Assembly: GCA_027009605.1 (NCBI GenBank)
Contig: JALVCY010000096.1
Span: 1 to 5,096, forward strand
From: Saprospiraceae bacterium
GTDB taxonomy: Bacteria > Bacteroidota > Bacteroidia > Chitinophagales > Saprospiraceae
Direction: 5' to 3'
Length of the DNA: 5,096 nt
Shown piece after piece: positions 1 to 5,073 of this stretch. The notes below the pieces were generated by a model. That model saw only the letters and a program-made list of their open reading frames with translations, was not told the origin of the DNA and did not search any database. Numbering within the stretch: the first letter of the stretch is position 1; each line of letters starts with the position of its first letter. Position numbers and translations under genes: made by a program.

Positions 1-489
1 AATATCCGCCAAACAGCCAAGTTGCTGAATGCTGTAATGGCCTTAAAGCACGGGCGGGATTTGGAGTATGTGTTGGCCAATTTGAGCCTAATTTGGGCAG
101 GAGCGGACACCTATCTAAGAACGCAGGTGGGAAAAAACTTTTTCCATACTATTTTCGTTTATCTAACAATCACCATGGACGCACAGAAAGGTGATTTTCT
201 AAAGGCCGTTCAACAATTAAAACCCTTTTTAAAAGAGAATGTCATGACTTTGTATGAGCAATTAATTCAGGAAGGTAAACAAGCTGGAGAACAAGTTGGA
301 TTCCATAAGGGAGAACAAGTTGGATTCCATAAGGGAGAGAAGATTGGAGAGAAAAAAGGCAGCCTAAAAACCAAGCGACAAGCTACCATCCGCCTAATCC
401 AAAAAGGAGCAACCAATGAGTTTATTATTGAAGTCTTGGACGTTACCGATGAGTTTGTGCAAGCTATCCGGGTGGAATTGGAGAGTTAG
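1..489 (+). CDS. Rpn family (PD-(D/E)XK) recombination-promoting nuclease / putative transposase, C-terminal part; 5' end outside the window
   Basis: The reading frame is open from base 1 and ends at TAG 487-489, giving 162 residues of a protein whose start lies to the left. The segment reading LEYVLANLSLIWAGAD, then VGKNFFHTIFVYLTITM, resembles the region after the nuclease core in Bacteroidota Rpn-like proteins. A hydrophilic tail follows, rich in Gly, Lys and Glu, with the unit EQVGFHKG twice in tandem (encoded by 287-334). The last ~40 residues (KRQATIRLIQKGATNEFIIEVL...) look like the short helix-turn-helix-like ending common in this family. E. coli Rpn proteins are DNA endonucleases that stimulate RecA-independent recombination. 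The catalytic D/E-x-K residues would lie upstream and are not visible, so activity cannot be judged. The family call rests on the tail and on the similar fragment at 590-898; it is moderately sure. Confidence 0.65.
   Translation, partial: NIRQTAKLLNAVMALKHGRDLEYVLANLSLIWAGADTYLRTQVGKNFFHTIFVYLTITMDAQKGDFLKAVQQLKPFLKENVMTLYEQLIQEGKQAGEQVGFHKGEQVGFHKGEKIGEKKGSLKTKRQATIRLIQKGATNEFIIEVLDVTDEFVQAIRVELES
287..334 (+). repeat. 24-base in-frame tandem duplication (EQVGFHKG x2)
   Basis: Bases 287-310 and 311-334 are exact copies, each beginning gagaacaagttgg and ending cataagg. They add eight residues to the basic tail. The fragment downstream carries a single unit (720-743). The unit length is a multiple of three, so copy-number change keeps the frame, as expected for slippage or unequal exchange in a flexible linker. 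Confidence 0.9.
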
Positions 490-509
490 GTCTTTGAACT
501 TTTCCAAAG

Positions 510-529
510 TGAATCTACTCCGAAAAGTC
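510..529 (+). repeat. Dispersed 20-base repeat, copy 1
   Basis: The sequence fits tgaRtctRctccgaaaagtc. It matches 4966-4985 in the same orientation at 18 of 20 bases, and both copies are intergenic. Just before it, acttt-tcc-aaagt (498-510) forms a small inverted repeat. Its role is unknown; it may be part of a longer dispersed element or a regulatory motif. Confidence 0.5.
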
Positions 530-589
530 CATTCCGGCATTAAAGTACGGAACAGAATTTTATTTAGCTTACCATATTGTGATAGCTAG

Positions 590-898
590 CGATTAGGAGT
601 TTTCACTAATGAATCCCATAAAACGGATTTTTTGAAGGCCGTTCAACAATTAAAACCCTTTTTAAAAGAGAATGTCATGACTTTGTATGAGCAATTAATT
701 CAGGAAGGTAAACAAGCTGGAGAACAAGTTGGATTCCATAAGGGAGAGAAGATTGGAGAGAAAAAAGGCAGCCTAAAAACCAAGCGACAAGCTACCATCC
801 GCCTAATCCAAAAAGGAGCAACCAATGAGTTTATTATTGAAGTTTTGGAGGTGACCGATGAGTTTGTGCAGGCTATCCGGGTAGAGTTGGAGAGTTAG
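590..898 (+). pseudogene. Truncated second copy of the Rpn-family C-terminal region
   Basis: This frame opens after a TAG at 587-589 and ends at TAG 896-898. It has no good start: the first candidates are a TTG at 632 (88 residues) and an ATG at 677 (73 residues). Both lie well inside the homologous tail, so the nuclease domain is absent. From about 602 it aligns without gaps to the neighbouring gene, with conservative changes first (FTNESHKTDFL against ITMDAQKGDFL). Bases 635-843 are identical to 202-434 apart from one missing 24-base unit. The last 55 bases differ at six positions, all third codon positions, and only one changes a residue (Asp to Glu). The donor was therefore a working paralog. 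The piece is most likely a decayed remnant, although a short protein made of the tail alone cannot be excluded. Confidence 0.7.
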
Positions 899-930
899 TT
901 ACTCAAGTTTCGGCAGTTAGAAAAGCCCGT

Positions 931-948
931 GGTTATTGAGAAATAACC
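931..948. terminator. Stem-loop between the Rpn fragment and ung, possible weak terminator
   Basis: GGTTATT (931-937) and AATAACC (942-948) form a perfect 7-bp stem around a GAGA tetraloop. It lies 33 bases after the stop of the Rpn fragment and about 67 bases beyond the ung stop. It sits between convergent transcription units, so it could serve either strand. Neither side has a clean T-run, so termination is only a suggestion. A second, looser pairing (caaagct 972-978 with agctttg 1004-1010) lies directly after the ung stop. Confidence 0.35.
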
Positions 949-950
949 CC

Positions 951-965
951 AATAATATTTGGCAA
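951..965 (+). repeat. 15-base dispersed repeat (inverted relative to 5010-5024)
   Basis: aataatatttggcaa occurs here and, as its exact reverse complement, at 5010-5024. Both are intergenic. An exact 15-base match in 5 kb is unlikely by chance, although the AT-rich composition weakens this somewhat. Function is unknown. Confidence 0.4.
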
Positions 966-1014
966 TTTTCCCAAAGCTATCAAAAACTAAAGCAGTAAAC
1001 TCAAGCTTTGACCA

Positions 1015-1686
1015 TCAAACAAGTTGCCAATCAATCGGCGCTACCCCCTGTTTTTTTAGCAAATCATTGGCTTTAGAGAAGTGCCCACATCCCTGAAATC
1101 TATTTCCCGCAAGGGGCGAAGGATGGAATGCGGTCAGCACATAATGCTTGGTTTCGTCTATTAATGCTGCCTTCGCTTGCGCAAAACGCCCCCAAAGCAT
1201 AAAGATTAGACCGTCTCTTTTTTCCGAAAGGGTTTGGATAACCGCATCCGTAAAGTGCTGCCAACCTATCTTTTGGTGAGACGCCGCTCGCCCCCGCTCC
1301 ACCGTCAAAAAAGCATTGAGTAAAAAAACCCCTTGTTCTGCCCAATGGCTCAAATCGCCATGATCCGGTATCTTGAATCCAACATCACGATGCAGTTCCT
1401 TATAAATGTTTTTCAAGGAAGGTGGCGTTCGCACCCCTTTAGGCACTGAAAAAGACAACCCCATGGCTTGACCGGGTTGATGATAAGGGTCTTGCCCCAA
1501 AATCACGATTTTGACATCATCAAAATGTGTTTTCTCAAAGGCATTAAAAATCAATGAACCGGGTGGATATATAGTCTTATTAGCCGCTTTCGCTGCTTTC
1601 AAATATCGAACAATCTCCGTGAAGTATGGGCGATTAAACTCATCTTTCAAGGCGTTTTTCCAAGATTCTTCTATTTGGACGGTCAT
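1015..1686 (-). CDS. ung: Uracil-DNA glycosylase, family 1 (UNG)
   Basis: This enzyme removes uracil from DNA as the first step of base excision repair in the cytoplasm. The 223 residues match the usual size of bacterial UNG (about 220-230). All family-1 motifs are visible in order: the water-activating loop GQDPYH (64-69), with catalytic Asp66 corresponding to E. coli Asp64; the Pro-rich PPSLKNIYKEL (88-98); the uracil-recognition segment LLNAFLTVERG (122-132), with Asn124; and the minor-groove leucine loop HPSPL (188-192), with His188 and Leu192. The loop continues AGNRFQGCGHF, one residue shorter than in E. coli, which I recall as usual in Bacteroidota. The ATG at 1686 is chosen because it gives the family length and lies just downstream of a promoter-like sequence. 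No Shine-Dalgarno sequence is seen, only an A-rich leader. The gene is divergent from the dehydrogenase. Confidence 0.97.
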   Translation of the reverse strand: MTVQIEESWKNALKDEFNRPYFTEIVRYLKAAKAANKTIYPPGSLIFNAFEKTHFDDVKIVILGQDPYHQPGQAMGLSFSVPKGVRTPPSLKNIYKELHRDVGFKIPDHGDLSHWAEQGVFLLNAFLTVERGRAASHQKIGWQHFTDAVIQTLSEKRDGLIFMLWGRFAQAKAALIDETKHYVLTAFHPSPLAGNRFQGCGHFSKANDLLKKQGVAPIDWQLV

Positions 1687-1709
1687 TTTCTTTTGTTTTT
1701 GATAGGCGC

Positions 1710-1742
1710 TAAAGATAAGATTTTTTTCCTAACTTGCGCAAA
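1710..1742 (-). promoter_or_regulatory. Predicted Bacteroidetes-type promoter for ung
   Basis: Read on the minus strand, TTTG (1742-1739) is followed after 21 bases by TATCTTTA (1717-1710). The Bacteroidetes primary sigma factor consensus is TTTG at -33 and TAnnTTTG at -7, about 19-21 bases apart. The -7 box matches five of its six fixed positions. It would give a short leader of roughly 15-20 bases before the ung ATG. The prediction is by motif only. Confidence 0.4.
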
Positions 1743-1751
1743 AAAATAATG

Positions 1752-2693
1752 ATGGACAAGATTGTAGTACTCGATGGTCATGCGCTCAATCCGGGGGATT
1801 TGGATTGGCACATCCTTGCGGAAAAAAACGGCAAAAAATTCGCTCATTTAACCGTATTTGAACGCACGCCTCCCCATCTTGTCATTGAACGAGCACAAAA
1901 TGCCACGGTCATTGTCATCAATAAAATCAATGTAACGGCTGAGATTCTTCACCAACTCCCCCTACTCAAACTCATTGCCATCACCGCTACCGGAACCAAC
2001 AATGTTGACTTAGCCGAAGCCAAAAAACGGGGAATTCTCGTCAAAAATGTTGTCGGTTACAGCTCCAAAGCAGTGGCTCAACATGTCTTTGCCCTAATCT
2101 TAGCTTTGACCAATAAAGTCTATCCCCATAACCAATCTGTACGCCAATTGGATTGGGCCAACAGTCCAGATTTTAGCTACTTTTTATCTCCTTGGCACGA
2201 ACTGGCCGGACAAACACTGGGGATTTACGGACTAGGTAATATCGGCCAAAAAGTAGCCGAAATCGGCCTAGCCTTCGGCATGAAGATAATCGCCTACAAC
2301 CGCTCCGCCAATAACCGGAATCTACCCATCCAAATGGTCTCTCCTGAGCAATTGCTTCAAAATAGCGATGTGCTTTCACTCCATGCGCCCTTGACTCCCC
2401 AAACTCAATTTTTTATCCGCAAGGAGAGCCTTTTGTCGATGAAATCCACCGCCTTACTCATCAATACGGCTCGAGGGCCATTAATTCAAGAATCCGATTT
2501 AGCCCAAGCTCTAAAAAAAGGCATGATTGCCGGTGCCGGATTAGATGTTCTAAGTGCCGAACCACCGGCCAAAGACCATCCTTTGGTGGGGCTCGACAAC
2601 TGCCTAATCACACCCCACATCGCTTGGACTTCCACCGAAGCCCGCGCCCTACTTCTAAAACGAACCGCCGAAAATATCCGCTCTGTCCTCTAA
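1752..2693 (+). CDS. D-2-hydroxyacid dehydrogenase, glycerate dehydrogenase / hydroxypyruvate reductase-like
   Basis: This NAD(P)-dependent cytosolic oxidoreductase probably interconverts D-glycerate and hydroxypyruvate, or reduces glyoxylate. Counting from ATG 1752 it has 313 residues, the normal family size. It opens with KIVVLDGHALNPGDL, typical of the glycerate dehydrogenase branch. The helix KAVAQHVFALILAL (106-119) precedes the Rossmann motif GLGNIG (160-165). The catalytic set is complete: Arg241 in INTARGPLI, Glu270 in LDVLSAEPP and His289 in TPHIAWTS. The strand after the glycine motif ends AYNRS (181-185), where NAD-specific members have Asp, so NADP use is possible. ATG 1749 is equally open, and TTG 1734 would add six residues unlike the family. 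The exact substrate cannot be fixed. The stop lies one base before the hairpin repeats. Confidence 0.9.
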   Translation: MDKIVVLDGHALNPGDLDWHILAEKNGKKFAHLTVFERTPPHLVIERAQNATVIVINKINVTAEILHQLPLLKLIAITATGTNNVDLAEAKKRGILVKNVVGYSSKAVAQHVFALILALTNKVYPHNQSVRQLDWANSPDFSYFLSPWHELAGQTLGIYGLGNIGQKVAEIGLAFGMKIIAYNRSANNRNLPIQMVSPEQLLQNSDVLSLHAPLTPQTQFFIRKESLLSMKSTALLINTARGPLIQESDLAQALKKGMIAGAGLDVLSAEPPAKDHPLVGLDNCLITPHIAWTSTEARALLLKRTAENIRSVL

Positions 2694-2694
2694 T

Positions 2695-2718
2695 GGCCTT
2701 GGAACTTCAGTTCCAAGC
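2695..2718. repeat. 24-base palindromic repeat, copy 1 (hairpin)
   Basis: The repeat begins one base after the dehydrogenase stop. CTTGGAAC (2698-2705), loop TTCA, GTTCCAAG (2710-2717) form a perfect 8-bp stem. It is identical over 24 bases to 2753-2776. It could act as an RNA 3'-end stabiliser, a terminator without a U-run, or a REP-like mobile element. Confidence 0.75.
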
Positions 2719-2722
2719 TATA

Positions 2723-2744
2723 GCCAAGAGCGAAGCGAATTGGC
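2723..2744. repeat. Small inverted repeat between the two palindromes
   Basis: gccaa (2723-2727) and ttggc (2740-2744) are complementary. Their 12-base loop includes the direct repeat gcgaa-gcgaa (2730-2739). The stem is short and would be weak alone, but it lies midway between two identical hairpins, so the three may form one composite structure. Confidence 0.35.
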
Positions 2745-2752
2745 GCCACAAC

Positions 2753-2776
2753 GGCCTTGGAACTTCAGTTCCAAGC
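2753..2776. repeat. 24-base palindromic repeat, copy 2 (hairpin)
   Basis: This is an exact copy of 2695-2718, starting 58 bases later, with stem 2756-2763 / 2768-2775 and loop TTCA. Exact identity of a non-coding 24-mer suggests recent duplication or conservation of the structure. Confidence 0.75.
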
Positions 2777-2796
2777 AATCCAAAAACATCATTTTA

Positions 2797-2814
2797 CGGC
2801 GGTTGAAACTGCCG
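2797..2814. terminator. Stem-loop between converging genes, possible terminator of the anti-sigma gene
   Basis: CGGCGGT (2797-2803), loop TGAA, ACTGCCG (2808-2814) form a 7-bp stem with one G-T pair. It lies 13 bases past the stop of the minus-strand anti-sigma-like gene. On that strand it is followed by taaaatgatgttttt, an interrupted U-tract, so termination is plausible but not canonical. Confidence 0.4.
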
Positions 2815-2827
2815 CTACAAGCACCTA

Positions 2828-3985
2828 TCACCTCCGCACCCGACGAACTCTGGAGAATTTAAATTTGCCGATTCGGATACAAGTTTTTTGGACTGTAGGT
2901 GTCTTTTCATGTTTATATCCGGTGGCTGAATTGGTCACTTTTCCGACAGTAGCGACCACGGCTTCAGGTATAGACAAACGGGTTGAAGAAGACTCCGTTT
3001 TGGTCACTTTCCGGATACCTTTATGAAGAACCTGCCCAATCAATTGTTTGGGTTTATTTAAGGCTATGCGCCGGGAATTTGACTTTGGGCTAGAAGATTC
3101 TTTTTTTAATTTTACCGGTTTTTCATTCACCAGTGTATGAGCGATAACCGGCTTAGGCTCAGGGAGTTGCGGCTCTAAAATAGGTTTTGGTGGAGCTTGA
3201 ATAGTAGGTCGTTTTTGTTGATGAGCGGATTTAGGGACTTGCACTACGACAGGCTCTTGCGGCGGCATTTTCACTTCTTCTACCGGCGGAAGCTCACGTC
3301 TAACGGCTTTAGATTTAGTGTGCTTTTGGGTCGTTGACGTCTTATGCTTTGTAGGTATCTCAGCAATGGTTTCAACTTCCTTAATTTCATTCTTTGCAGG
3401 CGCTTGGTTAGGTTTTACAACGGGAATGATTTCTTTATTCGTTTCCACTTTGGGAGCTTCCACAATCGGGATGACCTGTTTGGTACTGTCTTTTTTCCTT
3501 AGAGCAAAAACCAAGGCCATTAGAAGGATTAAGGCCGCTGCCATTTGCATCAAAAGACGGAATGGAATCCGCTTTTTTTCTTTTCTTTTTAATTCGTTTT
3601 TAGCGGGATACTTTTCCGAAAGCTTTGGTTTTAGGACGGTGGCTTGATAGATTTTTTGATCTGTCTGCAACTGCGGACTATGGCTCAACAGTTGATTTAA
3701 TTCTTTCGTTTCTTTTTCCGAAAGGTCACCTTCTAAGTGGCCAATTAACAGATTATCTTCGTGCGTCAACTCCAAGTCTTCCGCCGTCGGCTGCTTCAAC
3801 AATTCTTTACGGTCAAAGACAAAAGAATTATCCGCAGGCAGGGCGACCCATTCCATCTCTTCCCATTCGGTTTTTAAGTCTTCATTTTCCGCAAGGAAAT
3901 CCATCAGTGCACGAGTTTGGTCTTCGGAAAGCCTTCCTTCCGCAAAATCCAAAAACCAAATTTCATAATTTTGACGATTAATCAT
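2828..3985 (-). CDS. Single-pass membrane anti-sigma factor-like protein with Pro/Lys-rich periplasmic region
   Basis: The gene begins inside the sigma factor gene by a 4-base ATGA overlap, so the two are translationally coupled; this placement is the main ground for the anti-sigma role. The 385 residues divide into three parts. The cytoplasmic N-terminus (1-141) holds two similar acidic helical repeats, FAEGRLSEDQTRALMDFL (14-31) and HLEGDLSEKETKELNQLL (83-100), each followed by a short NEDLKTE / SPQLQTD turn. One membrane helix lies at about 142-162. A long outer region (170-365) is rich in Pro, Lys, Glu and Val, like a TonB spacer. The basic end is GKFKFSRVRRVRR. Its only Cys is Cys369, so the zinc-binding HxxxCxxC motif of ZAS anti-sigmas is absent, and no FecR domain is visible. 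Binding to the sigma factor and the signal sensed are inferred or unknown. Confidence 0.75.
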   Translation of the reverse strand: MINRQNYEIWFLDFAEGRLSEDQTRALMDFLAENEDLKTEWEEMEWVALPADNSFVFDRKELLKQPTAEDLELTHEDNLLIGHLEGDLSEKETKELNQLLSHSPQLQTDQKIYQATVLKPKLSEKYPAKNELKRKEKKRIPFRLLMQMAAALILLMALVFALRKKDSTKQVIPIVEAPKVETNKEIIPVVKPNQAPAKNEIKEVETIAEIPTKHKTSTTQKHTKSKAVRRELPPVEEVKMPPQEPVVVQVPKSAHQQKRPTIQAPPKPILEPQLPEPKPVIAHTLVNEKPVKLKKESSSPKSNSRRIALNKPKQLIGQVLHKGIRKVTKTESSSTRLSIPEAVVATVGKVTNSATGYKHEKTPTVQKTCIRIGKFKFSRVRRVRR

Positions 3986-4464
3986 GCGACAATATTCATT
4001 TTTTCCAACCGTTTTTTCAAAGCCTTTCTGCCTCGATAAATATAGACCTTCACTTGCGCTTCACTCAAATCTGTAATCACCCCAATTTCTGCATAAGAAA
4101 ATGACTCATAATCTCTCAACAAAATCACAATCCGCTGCATTTCGGGAAGATTTTGGAGCTCTCTATCCAAAATCTCTTTCAAATTGGAGTATTCGTCCGG
4201 CTTCCCGGCGGTTTGTGGTGCCGCTTCCATTCCGGTCATTCGTTTGGACTTTCTCCAATAATCAATAACCAAGCGATTGACGGAAGTAAACAAGTAGGAT
4301 TTGACCTTAGTAAAATCAACATTTTCTTTATTCATCCAAAGCCTGGTAAAAGCATCTTGGACAATATCCTTTGCTAAGCTGCGGTCATTGCACTGCTTTG
4401 CAGCAAAGCGGAACAACCCATCTGCAAACGCATCTACGGCATCGTTATATTGTTTTGTGGTCAA
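3982..4464 (-). CDS. ECF-type RNA polymerase sigma factor (sigma-70 family)
   Basis: This alternative sigma factor directs RNA polymerase to a specific promoter set. The 160 residues are of usual ECF length. Region 2 spans about 6-75, with the core-binding segment DIVQDAFTRLW (33-43) and the -10 melting/recognition helix VKSYLFTSVNRLVIDYWRK (54-72). A short linker (76-95) follows. Region 4 spans about 99-153, with LPEMQRIVILL and the helix-turn-helix YAEIGVITDLSEAQVKVYIYRGRKAL. The start is TTG at 4464. The frame upstream runs to a TAG at 4495-4497 with no ATG or GTG, and the next Met (residue 44) would cut into region 2. TTKQYNDAVDAFADGLFRF also fits the N-terminus of the Bacteroidota relatives I recall. 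The gene overlaps the anti-sigma-like gene by ATGA, and the thioredoxin-like gene ends 50 bases upstream. Confidence 0.93.
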   Translation of the reverse strand: MTTKQYNDAVDAFADGLFRFAAKQCNDRSLAKDIVQDAFTRLWMNKENVDFTKVKSYLFTSVNRLVIDYWRKSKRMTGMEAAPQTAGKPDEYSNLKEILDRELQNLPEMQRIVILLRDYESFSYAEIGVITDLSEAQVKVYIYRGRKALKKRLEKMNIVA

Positions 4465-4514
4465 TTTTGGTCGTCGTTTTTTAGGAAGACGGAGCTAAGA
4501 TAAGAAAGTTACAG

Positions 4515-4901
4515 CTATTTACGACCAAAAATTCTTTTTATCAAAGATTTATATTCATTTTCCTTGGCTTGTTCGGGTGTGTAGTCCTTGATTTTGTCAA
4601 TTTTGGCCAAGATTTTAGCCCCGGACTGTAAGCCTTTCATTTTGCCGACTAAGACACCGTGTTGATAAAACAAAATCATCGGCACGCCCATGACCTTAAG
4701 CTGTCGAGTGAGTTCCATATTTTCATTGGCCAAAAGCTGATAAAAATAGGCTTTGTCCCCTACTTCTTTTCCGGCTTGCTTAAAAACCGGGTCTAATTTT
4801 TCACAAAAGCTACAACGGAGCCCCCATATTTCCAAGGCTACCGGCTTATCTGCCTGAATTACTTTTTGCTCAAAATCAGTTTGGACTAGATTGGCTATCA
4901 T
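4515..4901 (-). CDS. Thioredoxin-like protein with CSFC active site
   Basis: This small thiol-disulfide protein has 128 residues counting from ATG 4901. The active-site segment LEIWGLRCSFC (23-33) aligns with E. coli thioredoxin VDFWAEWCGPC. Both cysteines are kept (Cys30, Cys33). The middle dipeptide is Ser-Phe rather than Gly-Pro, the buried Asp26 is Glu24, and Trp31 is Arg29. The cis-proline loop is GVP (72-74), followed by MILFYQHGVLVGKMKG, the usual last strands. A basic tail of about 20 residues extends beyond the fold. No signal peptide is seen, so it is probably cytoplasmic. The frame is open further up to a TTG at 4961, which would add 20 polar residues unlike thioredoxin, so the ATG is preferred. 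It lies on the same strand as the sigma factor and may share its transcript. Confidence 0.85.
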   Translation of the reverse strand: MIANLVQTDFEQKVIQADKPVALEIWGLRCSFCEKLDPVFKQAGKEVGDKAYFYQLLANENMELTRQLKVMGVPMILFYQHGVLVGKMKGLQSGAKILAKIDKIKDYTPEQAKENEYKSLIKRIFGRK

Positions 4902-4965
4902 CTGATGGGGTTTTAAGTATCGGTATTGCGGTTTCGGTTTTTCGGTGTGCCGGCTATTCAATCCA

Positions 4966-4985
4966 TGAGTCTGCTCCGAAAAGTC
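4966..4985 (+). repeat. Dispersed 20-base repeat, copy 2
   Basis: This matches 510-529 at 18 of 20 bases in the same orientation (tgaRtctRctccgaaaagtc). It lies 65-84 bases upstream of the thioredoxin-like ATG, where a promoter or operator could be, but copy 1 is not placed similarly before a start. Confidence 0.5.
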
Positions 4986-5009
4986 GGGTTTTTGAAATCG
5001 TTGGAACAG

Positions 5010-5024
5010 TTGCCAAATATTATT
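5010..5024 (-). repeat. 15-base dispersed repeat (inverted copy of 951-965)
   Basis: ttgccaaatattatt is the exact reverse complement of 951-965. It lies 25 bases beyond the 20-base repeat at 4966-4985, so two short elements from the left part of the window recur together here. Confidence 0.4.
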
Positions 5025-5041
5025 TTGATGGAATGCCTTCT

Positions 5042-5073
5042 GTTCAATTGTTCAAGCGTTCAATCGTTCAACT
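5042..5073. repeat. Octamer tandem repeat, four units of GTTCAANN
   Basis: Four consecutive 8-base units read gttcaatt, gttcaagc, gttcaatc and gttcaact, sharing GTTCAA with two variable bases. They lie about 140-170 bases upstream of the thioredoxin-like gene in non-coding DNA. Next to them, tcaact (5068-5073) and agttga (5088-5093) form an inverted repeat. It may be a slippage-prone microsatellite or a cluster of protein-binding sites; nothing in the sequence decides between these. Confidence 0.75.

Larger units (their letters stand above)
187..898 (+). repeat. Direct repeat pair: Rpn 3' ends at 187-489 and 620-898
   Basis: Two direct copies of a roughly 280-300 base block end at identical stop contexts (gagagttag). 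They are separated by a spacer of about 130 bases that is not shared. The copies are identical over 209 aligned bases (202-434 against 635-843), and the only length change is one extra 24-base unit in the first copy. Differences occur only near the two ends of the block. A pair this close could recombine and delete the intervening sequence. Confidence 0.85.

Noticed and set aside
1..898. A complete transposon or IS carrying the Rpn gene
   Set aside because: No terminal inverted repeats or target-site duplication are visible, and the Rpn family name alone does not show mobility. The 5' side lies outside the window.
1100..1345. Minus-strand 81-residue frame inside ung
   Set aside because: ung is certain from its motifs, and this is an out-of-frame shadow on the same strand.
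1692..1723. Plus-strand TTTG (1692-1695) and TAAGATTT (1716-1723) as a promoter for the dehydrogenase
   Set aside because: The spacing of 20 is right, but the -7 box matches only four of six fixed bases in a T-rich stretch where such matches arise by chance.
2695..2776. The two 24-base palindromes as a CRISPR array
   Set aside because: There are only two units with a single spacer, strong internal dyad symmetry with a tetraloop, and no cas genes in view.
3318..3647. Plus-strand open frame with hydrophobic stretches, resembling a small membrane protein
   Set aside because: It lies wholly opposite the anti-sigma-like gene. Its hydrophobicity mirrors the Lys/Glu-rich codons of that gene, and it has no recognisable domain.
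4504..4529. Minus-strand TAACTTTC with TTTG as a separate promoter for the sigma factor gene
   Set aside because: The spacing is only 14 bases, and the other TTTG gives 30. Neither fits the 19-21 base Bacteroidetes rule.
4899..4961. 20-residue N-terminal extension of the thioredoxin-like protein from TTG 4961
   Set aside because: The extra residues are polar, proline- and lysine-rich and unlike the family or a signal peptide, while ATG 4901 begins exactly at the thioredoxin fold. The extension remains possible.
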